This document shows positions 22,801 through 34,800 of a DNA stretch of 64,000 bases, in pieces; the first letter of the stretch is position 1, and the number at the start of each line of letters is the position of its first letter. Origin of the DNA: Anagrus nilaparvatae (taxonomy: Eukaryota; Arthropoda; Insecta; Hymenoptera; Mymaridae); contig JAKSXM010000272.1 in NCBI GenBank assembly GCA_022575985.1, positions 22,750,501 to 22,814,500 on the forward strand. The letters are read 5' to 3'. The translations under genes and the position numbers were made by a program. The notes below the pieces were generated by a model that did no database searches, was not told where the DNA came from, and saw nothing but the letters and a program-made list of their open reading frames with translations.

Positions 22801-25800
22801 CGTTCCTCTACTTTTTACGACATAGCTGTATCTCAGACATGCGCAATAGGCCATGGTTGGTGACCCTTCCTAAAAAAACTTGGGACCATCTTATGAACGC
22901 CTACCAAGGTGCATCAGTTTTGGTTTAGCCGTTTTTTCGTACTGCGGGTGCAAAGTTAGCCTATGTACGATATCGTTACTGCTGCACCAGGACGTAACTT
23001 TTTTTACTATTTTAATTTTTCAACAACCTTAATTTTTTTTTGCAAATTTTTTTTTAATTACCTACTAAAAGGTTAAACTTCATCCCCAAATAACTTTTTT
23101 GGACAATAAATGCCCCTAGGGGGGGTGTATAACCCAAAAAACCTTAAATTAAAAAAAAAATTTGTATTCGAAAAAAGGCAATTTTCATATTGCAAAATAA
23201 TTATGGTTTTTGGAACGGAGCCAAATTTTGGCATTTTTTTTTAAAAGTATTATATATGAACCTTGAAACCCTACAATATTTTTTCTTAAAAACAATTTGG
23301 GCCAGAGATATGGCCTTTGGACCAAAAATTTAAAAAATGCTCGTTTTCCGCTGTTCTGAAATTTTTTGCGCAAAGCTGAGTAGACATTTTGGCCAAAACA
23401 GTTTTTTTTCCTACAACTGAAATGTTTATCTAAAACCTTAAAAAAAAAATTTGTCCAAAAATTATTTTTAAAGGAGCCAAAAATTGTTATTGTCGATATC
23501 GTTTCAACTGCACCTGCGCGTAGGCAAAAACACAGCTGCACCACGGAGGGTTAAAGAATCCTTTTCTTAAAAAGGACATGTTGATCGCAACAGTAACTAT
23601 GTACATTGTTATAGCTAAAGAGCCATTCTGATTGGCTCATACAAATTTCATTGTTAATAGGTTAAAATTAATTGTTTTATTGTTTATATTATGTTTTTAT
23701 TATTTTTGAGGTTAGTTATAGTACGTCGTGTAGTTGAGATATGAATAAAAAAATTAAAGTAAGAATAAATTTTGGTAATTAAAAAAATAATTAAGGTTGA
23801 AAGTTTTGAATCATTCTGCGCGCGACGCGCTTAATAATAGTTAAATAAAAAGTATGTAAATAACCTAGATTATACTAATACATATAGGATTTGTTTGTTC
23901 ATCAAGGTCGTATCAAATAATAATTAATTAATTTAATAAATGAACGTATAAATATTAAATTTAGTCATTTTAATTTTTCACCACTCTGCATACAGTTAAA
24001 AAATAATTTTCAACTCAAAGGGTATGTGAAATTTTTCGCAGAATACGAAACTACCATTAGTTTTTCGGAAAAACCTCAAGAAAACCCGAAAAATCGGAAA
24101 AAATAAAAGGAACTTTCAAATATGAATTTTTCAAAAAGCAGAATTTTTTTTCTTCTAATTGGCCTGCGATTGGCCTAAGTTTTCCTATGTACTTTTTGTT
24201 GATAAAAAGATTTTGAGGGATGTCGGTCTTTAAAAAAACAAACTTTAATAATCTTCAATTTTTCGAAATTTTCCATTTTTCGGGTATCCCTCTCATCGTA
24301 TGAAAATTCTGACTCAATTTTTGGATTCCTCGGAAAATTTCACCCTCTTTTTTGAGACATTTTGAACCTTACAGTAATGCTGTATAAATAAAAAACAATA
24401 ATAATTCGTAAAATTGACAATAAATAAAAAATTCAAAAAATGAGCAAAATTTTATTTTTTTTTATTTTTATGCAAAATGTTTCTGTTTCTTCTTTATTTT
24501 ATTCAGTATTACAAAAATGTTAAAAATTTCTCAAAAAAGTGGGCCTATGGTAAAATTTCCCGAGGGATCTAAAAATTGAGTCAGAATTTTTCGAGGAATT
24601 TTTATTCGATTACAGGAAAATCCGGAAAATTTCGGATAATGGAAGGTTATGAAAATTCGTGTTTTTGAATTTTTAATTACTTTAAAGGTCGATATCCTGA
24701 AAAACTTTTTATCAATAAAAAGTACATGTGAAAAGACAAATTTTAAGGCCAATTATATGAAAAAAAAACACGGTTTTTGAGAAATTCATATTTGAAGATT
24801 CCTTTTAGTTTTTCCGACTTTCCGACTTTTCTTAAGATTTTTCCGAAAAACTAATGGTAGTTTCGGATTCTGCGAAAAATTTTACATACTCTCGTAGTTG
24901 AACATTATTTTTTAGCTGTATGTAGAGTGGTGAAAAATTAAAATCGAAAAATTTTTTCAGATTTTTGCAGCAAATTTGAACAAAAAAAATCGAAAAACAG
25001 CTGCCATTTCGAAACCATTGAATCTAGCGCCTTAAAAATTAGCATGGTATCATATTTTCACATAGTAAATTCAGTCCAATGGGTTTTTTTAGGATCCCAG
25101 ATTTTGACCTGCCTTTTATGTTAATTACACTAAGAATAACTCATATATATTATGCGGAATAGCAACATGGGCGAGTTCTATGTATCATCAGTGCCTCGAT
25201 CAGTGCCGAAACACCTTTACATATAACCTAGTTAAAAAGTAATATTTTCTGACTTGTACGACCCACCTTTTTGCCTTTTTTGCCCTTTTGTTGTAAAATG
25301 TTGTTCTAAAATATTACGTAATTTTCCAATTCCTAAAGTACCTCTCTCTACAGACATGTTCCATATTCAAAGTGCATTATGTCGAATGTAATTATATTGA
25401 CCCTCAGAACTATACGCTCCGATAAGCCTTCGCATTTAACAAAAATAAACTTTTTTACAATTCTTTAGAAATTTTAATTCCCTCCTTTATATACTTGTTT
25501 AACTGAATTTTCCATATATTGTTAATAAATATTCAGGAATAAAACTTTTTGGGTCCACTGACGCACACTGAACCCAAAAAGTATAGAGAATTACGCCCAT
25601 GGCTACATTTGTCCAAATACAAAATTTTTAGAATTTTACAGATTTGATTTTCTCTTTTTTACAACACTTAAAAATTTGTTTCATCTTTGGTTTTTTAAAA
25701 TATAGTCTTTGGACTTTTAAAGAAGTCAAAAAGCGTAATTTCTTATCGTAAATTTTCGTAGGATTTGATTCCGGAAATCAAATGTTTTGATATAAATGCA

Positions 25801-28800
25801 CGTGAAAATAAAAATTTAGAATTTTTTTCAAGTTTCAAAAAACTGTGTCACCTTAGATGTTGCCACAGAAAGTTCATCACAAAAGTTACCACCAAAGAAT
25901 TTTGGCCCATTCTAAATTTTTATATGACCATCAGTGATTTTCACACGTATATTATCCTTATGGTGGTCCATTTTTTTTCCTTGTTAGTTTTTAAAACTCT
26001 TGAATGGTTAAATTAAACATAGAGATTGATTTTTACAAAAAATTTTGTAGCAAAGATTAAAATGTTCTTTTCGTCAACTTTTTGGTGTAAATCTTGTAGG
26101 TGTTTAGATTTTTTATATCAAAAATCGAAATTATAAATATCCATGTAAAAATCACTGGTGGTAAAATAGAATCGTATCTAAAAAAATGTTTTTATATCTT
26201 ACTCTGTATGTAATTTTTATGCATCAACATTTTTTGGTAGTTAACTTTTGTGGCGAACTGTCTGTGGCAAAATCTCCGGTGACGTAGTTTTTCGGTGGCT
26301 TAAGTCATACATATCTTCCATTTTTTTTCTTGTCAGCGGCCAGAAAGCACATATTTCCCGGCCGCGGTGCGATTCAAAAATACGTGTTTTTTTGCCACTG
26401 ACAAAGAAAAATTATGTTTTGCCCTCGGCCGCAAAAAAAAGAATGTCCCAGATCGCAGTTTGTCAACCTCGGCTTCGCCTCGGATTGCAATTTGCGTGTG
26501 ATCTGGGCGATTCTTTATTTTTGCGGCCTAGAATAAAAGTATACTGTCCATCGTATAAATTTAAAAATTATTTTTTTAGCATAGAAATCGAAAGTTGATT
26601 ATTTTATCTCTTGGAATTTTTTTTAACAGAACTCTTCATCGAAAATAATGGCTTTTATTTTATTCAATTATTTTATTCAATTTTGTAATTATCTGCCCAG
26701 CCACTCGATACCTGATCAAAAAAATTCTGGCTTTATTTACTTGCATTTTATGCGAAAATTTTGCGTATATGCTTGTAAATTTTAGTATAAGTTGAGAAAA
26801 AAGAGACAATAATTGAAAATACGCAATCATAAAAATTTTCAAAAAAATAGGGTATTTTTTATTTTTTACTATTATTTTTTATTAATTTAATCACAAAGGA
26901 GCTATTCAATAATTAAAGAAAGTTTATCAATTTTATCTTTAGCAAATATATTTTTCTGTCGCAGAAAAATTTTATACGACCCTTGGCCATTAACAAAGAA
27001 TGACCCAAATCGCAGTTTAGTGATCCTTTATTTTTCTGGCCTAGGATCGTAATATACTATTTACGTTTTATTAAAGAAAATCATCTTTTTTCCTTCTTTT
27101 TTACATTTTATAATTAAAAAATTTTTTTTTTGGTAAAGAATTACCAATAATTAACTGCAATGTTTTTGTTTCTATAAAAATAAATCAATTTGGTAAAATA
27201 ACATTCACAGTCATAATAACTTTCAAAGAACGCACTTATATACCTGCAAAATAAATAATTTAAATAATTCACTTTACTTTACCCATTATAAAAACATAAA
27301 CAATAAACATATTCAATATTGAGGTTAGAAAATTTTTATTACTTATTCCGAACATTATTAAATTAATTTATTATATACAAATAGATATAAATAATAATCA
27401 ATAAATTAACAAAGTTTATTAAATTCATTAAATTCACCCATAACCTCTCGATTTAAATTAATAATGTTTATGTTATTTTGAATTTAAAATTTTGTATATG
27501 TTTGTTTGTGTACATTATTGTGAGAACCAATCAGAATGACTTTATTCCGATTACACCTAGCAACCGTTGCGATGAGCCATCTATTTTTTAGGATAGGATT
27601 ATAAAAAACTTAAAGATCCAAAAATTCCAATTTTTTTCACTTCCATTTGTAATTAATTTAATAATAATTTATTTTATTTGCTTTTAATAAGAATCCCTTG
27701 ACATATCCTTATCATATTTTGCTAGTTTAAATCTTATGTTTCTAATTGTTGTTTTGTCTTTTTCTTTTTGGCATGTTTGAATTTTCTATGTACAAATTGA
27801 TGTATTTAAATTGATATTTATTAATTTAATAACGACCTTCTAAATAAAGGAAAGGTCTCAATTCACGCTCAACCTCTTTTGTTTAAGCGTTGATTTAGCC
27901 AAAAAGGTTTAATTTGACTCAATCCACACTTAAAAAAAATAATTATTAACCTCAAATTTATTTTTATAAAAAATTTATTTTAATAAAAAATATAATTTTT
28001 TTGCAGTTTCAGTGCATAAAAAAAACGCTGCCAAGTAATTGGCACTATGGTTCCTCATTAGCAACAACAAAATGTTGTCAATGTTCTATTTTACCTAATA
28101 AAAAATTAAAATATTAGAATAATTGTGCCAAATATTATAAATTTAATAAAGAAAGTGGATAAACTTATCCCCTGATACCCAAAAAATTTTCAAAACTCAT
28201 AAATCCAGGTATTAATACTTTCAGAGAAATAAAATCGGCACTACATCAATAAAAAGATAATATTTTTTTAAGTTTTTAATGTAAAAGATTTTGAAAAAAA
28301 AAATTTCGAAAAATTACGTATCAGATGGAGAGATCCTTTAAAAACGATAATTCTAGATATTCGTACTTTCATGGGAAAAAATTAAGTATTACGTCCTAAA
28401 ATAAAAAAAATTTTGGCGTTTTTTGTATTTTTTGGCGACAAAAATTTTGACAGAAAAATTTAAAAAAAATTAAGTATTAGGTCCAAAAAATTACAATAAA
28501 CGATATTTCTAAAACTAGTACTTCCATGGAAATAAATTAGGTACTACGTCCAAAAAGAAAAAAATAATTGGTATTTTTTGTATTTTTTTCTGAAAAAAAT
28601 TTTAGGAAAAAAATGTTCAGAAAATTAAGAATCCGATTTGAGATATCATGTGAAAACCATACTTTCAAATACAAGTACTTTCATGGAAATAAATGAGGTA
28701 TTACATCCAAATTAAAAAAAAAAAAAGGAGTTTGAGATTTTTTGAAAAAAAAATGTTTGGAAAAAAAAATTAGGTCTTAATTCGATAATGGTTTTGAAAT

Positions 28801-31800
28801 ATTACTAGTTACAATATTTTCAGATATTAGTACTTTCATAGAATTAAATGAGGTACTACACCAAAAAAAAAAAAAATATTGCAGTTTTTTTTATTTTTCT
28901 TTTTTTTTAATTTTGACAAAAAAAAATTTGAAAAAATTAAGTATCAGATCCAAAAAATTACAATAAACAAGGTTCTTAAAACTAGTACTTCCATGGAAAT
29001 AAATTAGGTACTACGCCCAAAAAGAAAAAAAAAATTGGTATTTTTTGTATTTTTTTGTGAAAAAAATTTTAGAAAAAAAATTTTCAGAAAATTAAGTATC
29101 CGATTCGAGATTTCGAGTAGAAACCATACTTCCAAATATAAGTACTTTCGTGGAAATAAATGAGGTATTACATCCAAATTAAAAAAAAAAAAAAGTACCT
29201 CGAGCTTTTTTGGTGAAAAAAATTTTGAAAAAAAAATTAGGTCTTAATGTCGTGTTGGCTGTGAAATATCACCGTTTACAGTGCGACATACATACATACA
29301 TACATACATACATACATACATACACACACACACAGACTTTTTTTAAAAACCGGTTTTTTAGCTTCCTGAGGTCTCAAAACGTGCTTATATGCCAAAATAT
29401 CGAAAAACAAAATTTCATCAATCACAAAGGTTCCTCTATGAGGAACCAAAAATAAAAAATTATTACAAATAAATATTTATTTTGCATAATATTCAAATTT
29501 AAGTGTTTTAAGATGAATATCGTAATTTCAAGAAATTTTAACATAAGGCGTGAATGGAGATCTTTCGATTAATTTTTCTATACAGAACTAAAATGGTTCC
29601 TAAACTATTTTATTTTCTTATAAAATAAAACCATTTTTACCAACAAATAGCCAATAACATGATTAAAAGAACTCTTCTAAATAATTTTCATAAACTTTTA
29701 TTTCAGTTAAATATTATTAATACTTAAACCAGCATAAACTAAAAAATTATTTATTTATTTATTACAAAAATAAAAAACATAGGTTATAATAAATGATTAT
29801 GCAAATTTGTGAAATAAAAATTTATTTTGTTTCATTCGACTCATTTTTTTCATATTTCACTAATTCACGGGAATTAAATACAGAATAGGCCTGCTGTTGA
29901 TTTCTAAAAAAAGAAACCGCTTTTATAAGGGTTCAAATTTTAGTAAAAAATTTAAATTGAAGGCCTACCTACTCCACCTGAATTTTCTTGTTTTTTAGAC
30001 TATTTTGAAGGATATTTTACCAGTAAACATGAACTTTTGCTAGTGACGGCATCCATTTTCCTAACAAAAACAATATTTTGACATTGGATAGAGTATTTAA
30101 AAAAGTCCGGCTCGGCGGGGGTGAAAGGGGGGGGGGTAAAATGGACATAGAATATTTTCGATTTAGGGACTTCAAATACTTTGATGTGCAAGTCAGAGCC
30201 TGATCAGGCGAAGATACAGTTATTGCGTACGCCAGCAAAATACTGTCTGCTGCTCAAAGGAATTGATCTGTAACTGAAGTCGAGTGTTTAGCCTTATGTA
30301 TATTTTATACGTATTTGGGATTCGAAAGTATAGATGCTATGTTGAAGGCGAATATTTTAAAGTTGTGACTGATCATATTCTTTGAAATAGCTAATGAATC
30401 TCCGTAACCCAGCAGGACGCCTTGCGCGTTGGAGACTCGAAATACAGCAATATGACTTCGAAGTTATACATCGCAAGGGAACAGAACATGTAGTACCTGA
30501 CTGAATATCTAGAGAATATGAAGACAACGAGGTTCAGTAATAAATAATTTTTCTAAGTTTCAAATGATAAGAAAGCGAGATGGTGTTTTTAAAATTGTAT
30601 GAAAACTGTAATTACCGAGTCGATAATATAGTTTTCATAATACAGTCTTGGTTTTTATGTTTACAAAATACTAGCATAGTGCTTAATATACTTACGAGCA
30701 TCTCTTGCCAGCATTTGCTCGTAGATTGTCAGCAAATGTTTTTATCGAGTAGCGCGCCCAATAGTGGCGAGCACAAAGCTAGGACAAAGCTGGAAAGCAA
30801 TGCTTTTACATTTGCCGCGAGCAAGTGGTGTTTATTGGGATTTATTTAACTACTATAATACTAAGTAGAAATTTTACTATTTCGTAGTAAAATTATGAAA
30901 ATTTCTAGTAAAATGATTAAAAAAAATTGATGATTTTGTAACTCAAATAATAGGACTAAATTCCCCAATTCAAAATTAAGCAATGTTTTTTATTTTCTTA
31001 CGATCCACATCAATTCTTTTTTCATTTAATTATATAAACTATGTTATTAAATATAGCTTAAAAAATTAAAGTATTAGCCACAATCAAGCTTATTTTCTTG
31101 TATATACTCAAATTCTATTTTAAGAAACGCTTTTCAATTGATTTAATAACCCTATTCTAAAATTACATAAAAGTGAAAAATTTGTTGTTAAAAATTCAAC
31201 TTATTTATATAAAATAACCGATGTTAACATGAAACATGTTCATTGGAAAGGGTATTTGATAAAGTTTAGCTCGGCAAGGGGTGTGAAAAAGTGACTATTT
31301 TAGGGGAGGGGGTGAAATGGACTATGAATTGGTCAAAATTTTTACTATTTTTTGAGCTTGACTGTTTCATGAATTGGTCAATTACACTTTTGGGGTGTAA
31401 AATATATATTGTATTGTAATTTTAACATGGAACATTTTCATTGGATGGGGTATCTGAAAAAGTCCGGCTCGGCAGGGGGGGGGGGTGAAAAAGTAACGTT
31501 TTTAGGGGGGGGGTGAAATGGACTTAGAATATTTTCGATTCAGGGACTTTTGGTGCAGAAGTACCTTGGGACTATGGTGCAGAAGTCCCTAAAGACCTTT
31601 GGTGCAGAAGTACCTAGGGAGCATTGGTGCAGAAGTCGCTAAAGACCTTTGGTGCAGAAGTAGCTAGGGACCATTGGTGCAGAATTTTTAAGAATTTATT
31701 GTAAAAATTAATAAAAAATAAATTCATATTATTTAAAAAACTATAATAATTTGAAAATTTAATTAATTTGGTTCATTTTGATGTCTAAACAGCACTGAGA

Positions 31801-34800
31801 GCAAAGTTGAACATAACCCGTAAAATAATTTTACTTCTCGCGTATTATTTTTTTTTTACGTAAAATGTAAAAAAAAAAAATGCGCGAAAAAAATAAAACA
31901 AAAAAATTTTGTTTTAAACGGAGGTTATGGTTAATACAGCTTAATAAATATCATGATAAATATTGAGGTAATTCTGTTGTTAAGAGTTATTTTACTTTAA
32001 ATTAAGACTGCTTTTTTGAAAAACTCTTTTCTAATTTTCACCTAATTAATGCAAAAATAAAAAAATATAAATTGTTTTTTTGCACTTTTATACACATATT
32101 GAAAAAAAAATTATGAAGGTTTACGTTAAAATTCAGAAAGTTGTTATTACAAAAAGAAATAATAAATTCAAGTAAATGTTATAATATTAAATATATTTTA
32201 TGACCCTCGGATTGACCTATAACTTTATTAAGTAAACACAGAGCAAAATTTGGCAAATCTGTTAACCTCATCATTTGATACTTATAGAGATAGCCTTAAC
32301 AATATTAGAATACGTATGTTCATCAAAGAACAATTTGTTGTATATTTGAACAACAAAAAAATATCGTTTTTTGATTTCAATATTTTTACAATTTTCTCAA
32401 AAATATTTTTCTGGTCAGCGGTCAGAAAGCATGTATTTTCCGGCCGCTGCGCGTCCGGCATAGAAGTATTTTCTAGCCGCTGATGCAGAAAAATCGTATA
32501 CGACCCTGGACCATAAAAAAAGAATGGCCCAAATCGCAAGTAAATTACCTTCCGAGGTGAAGCCGAGGATGGTAAACTGCCATGGGTCGTAATATACTAT
32601 TGAGTTTCCCTCATGTCAACTAAAATAGCATAAATAAATTTATGGAACCATATATAAAATTCAATCTGCTCTTTCAGTTGACATAAGAGAAACTCAAAAT
32701 ATTTTTGCGAAAATTGTAAAAATATTGAAATCAAGTAACGACATTTTTTTTGTTGATGTCCATAAATAAATTTTAAAAGTTTCTTTCTGCAATAACAACT
32801 TTCTGAATTTTAACGTAAACCTTCATAATTTTTATTTCAATATGTGTGTACAAAATTGCAAAAAACAATTTATATTTTTTTATTTTTGCATTAATTAGGT
32901 GAAAATTAGAAAAGAATTTTTCAAAAAAGCAGTCTTAATTTAAAGTAAAATAACTCTTAAAAACAGAATTATACCGCAATATTTATCATGATATTTATTA
33001 AGCTGTATTAACCATAACCTCCGTTTAAAACAAAACTTTTTTGTTTTATTTTTTTCGCGCATTTTTTTTTTTACATTTTACGTAAAAAAAAATAATACGC
33101 GAGAAGTAAAATTATTTTACGGGTTATGTTCAACTTTGCTCTCAGTGAGCATGATTTCTATAATAAAAATCTAAATATAAATATTTGCATATATAAATAT
33201 TTATATTATGAACACAATAGATACTTTATTATCAATGTTATAAATGAACATGTTCCATGCTCGTTGGTTGTGTAGTTACACAAACCGGTTATAAATTTTT
33301 GTTAAAATAGAAAATGTTTATTAGGAAGGGTATTTGGTGTTATTTTTTAATATTTTTATTGGTTACACTCAGGATCAGGAATATTTCAACATGGTTTTAA
33401 TATCAAATAGTACACCCATTAAAAGTTTAATAAGAAACAGATTTGTAAAAATTATTTTAAAAAAATTAATTTTTTATTCGTAACTAAATAAGTATTCATT
33501 ATATTATAAGTATAATACATGCAAGGAATACATTCTTTTTAACACGGAGCATGTTCATTGGATGGGGTATTTGAAAAAATTTGACTCGGCAAGGGGGTGG
33601 GGCGAAATATTGACGTTCTTAGGAGGGGGGGGTGAAAAAGTAACGTTTTTAAAGGGGGGCTTAGAACATTTTCAATTTAGGGACTTAGAATAATTTGAAG
33701 TGAGAGTCAGGGCCTGATTAGGCCCTGATAAGTACAAGAACTTAGAATACTTTAAGTTTATGGATTTAGGATAATTTATATTTCAGGATTTATTGTAATT
33801 TCGGTTTTTGGATTTATTACCGTTATGAGTGAACATATTCCATGCTCGTTGGTTGTGTAGTTACGCAAGCCGGTTAGAAATTTTTTTAATCCAAATGGGT
33901 GAAACAAAATAAAATGTCCAAATAAATTCATTGAAATACATCAATTATTGTAATAATAAAATAAGTAATAAATAAAATTATTAAATGGTGAATATCCTAT
34001 CCTAAAAATGGTTCAGTCATCGATACGGTAACTATGTACATTGTCATCGCTAAAAGAGTCATTCTGATTGGCTCATACAAATTTCATTTGTTAATATATT
34101 AAAATTAATTGTTTTATTGTTTATATTATGTTTTTATTATTTTTGAGGTTAGTTCGTTAGTTGAGTAGTTGATATCAATAAAAAAATTAAAGTAAAAATA
34201 AATTTTGGTATTTAAGAAAATAATTAAGATTGAAAGTTTTAAATCATTCTGCGCGCGACGCGCGTCTAATACTAGTGTTATTAAATAGTTTATCCTATTT
34301 CTGTAGTGGCTGTTGCAATTTTTTTATAACCCAACTTTATAAAAAAAATCATTGTAACAACGTTGATAAGTTCAGCTACATAATAATTGGCCACAAACAA
34401 CTTACTAACCAATAAAACTTATATAACTTAACAAATTTTAAAGTAAGTTTAAAGTTTAACAAGTCATGGGAATAACCGCATAATTTGTTAAAATCAGTTA
34501 GGCTAATTATCATAAACAAAAATCATATTAATTTTGAATTTCGAGTCTTAGGAACCACTGATATTTCACGGTGACCTGGAAGCGTTTTATTATTCGATCA
34601 AAATGACAAAAAAAAACCGTATGGTGGGGTGTTTTCCACACTAAAAAATGTCTACGAATTTCCTATCCGGACCTTCTATCCAGCTACTTTAAGCGTTTGC
34701 TGTCAATATTTTCATATTTTCAATATTGTCTTGATTTTTATAATGGATTTTCTTAAAATTATGACCTTAAAAAACGACAAAATTCGATTTTTCTCATATA

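Larger units (their letters stand above)
20876..23554. mobile_element. piggyBac-like TTAA element carrying a nested foldback
   Basis: TTAA (20876-20879) followed by CCCTCCGTGGTGC, and at the other end GCACCACGGAGGG followed by TTAA (23551-23554): 13-bp perfect inverted repeats with a TTAA target duplication, the piggyBac hallmark including the CCC..GGG ends. Without the nested insert the element is about 790 bp, so it is non-autonomous. It carries ACGATATCGTT palindromes near 22795 and 22970. No transposase remains. Confidence 0.8.
31793..33148. mobile_element. Foldback element, about 1.36 kb
   Basis: CACTGAGAGCAAAGTTGAAC at 31793 is mirrored by GTTCAACTTTGCTCTCAGTG ending about 33147. The arms (31793-32411 and about 32698-33148) match over CCGTAAAATAATTTTACTTC, CGGAGGTTATGGTTAATAC and CCTAATTAATGCAAAAATA. 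The left arm has an extra stretch of roughly 170 bases near 32160-32330. The centre contains a double-hairpin repeat and a separate hairpin, so it is a nest of elements. Confidence 0.85.

Noticed and set aside
23185..23544. 119-codon minus ORF with repeated FLKKN-type stretches
   Set aside because: It lies wholly within the non-autonomous TTAA element and reaches its terminal repeat; low complexity and no domain.
31552..31690. CRISPR-like array
   Set aside because: The units are contiguous minisatellite copies without unique spacers, in a eukaryotic genome.
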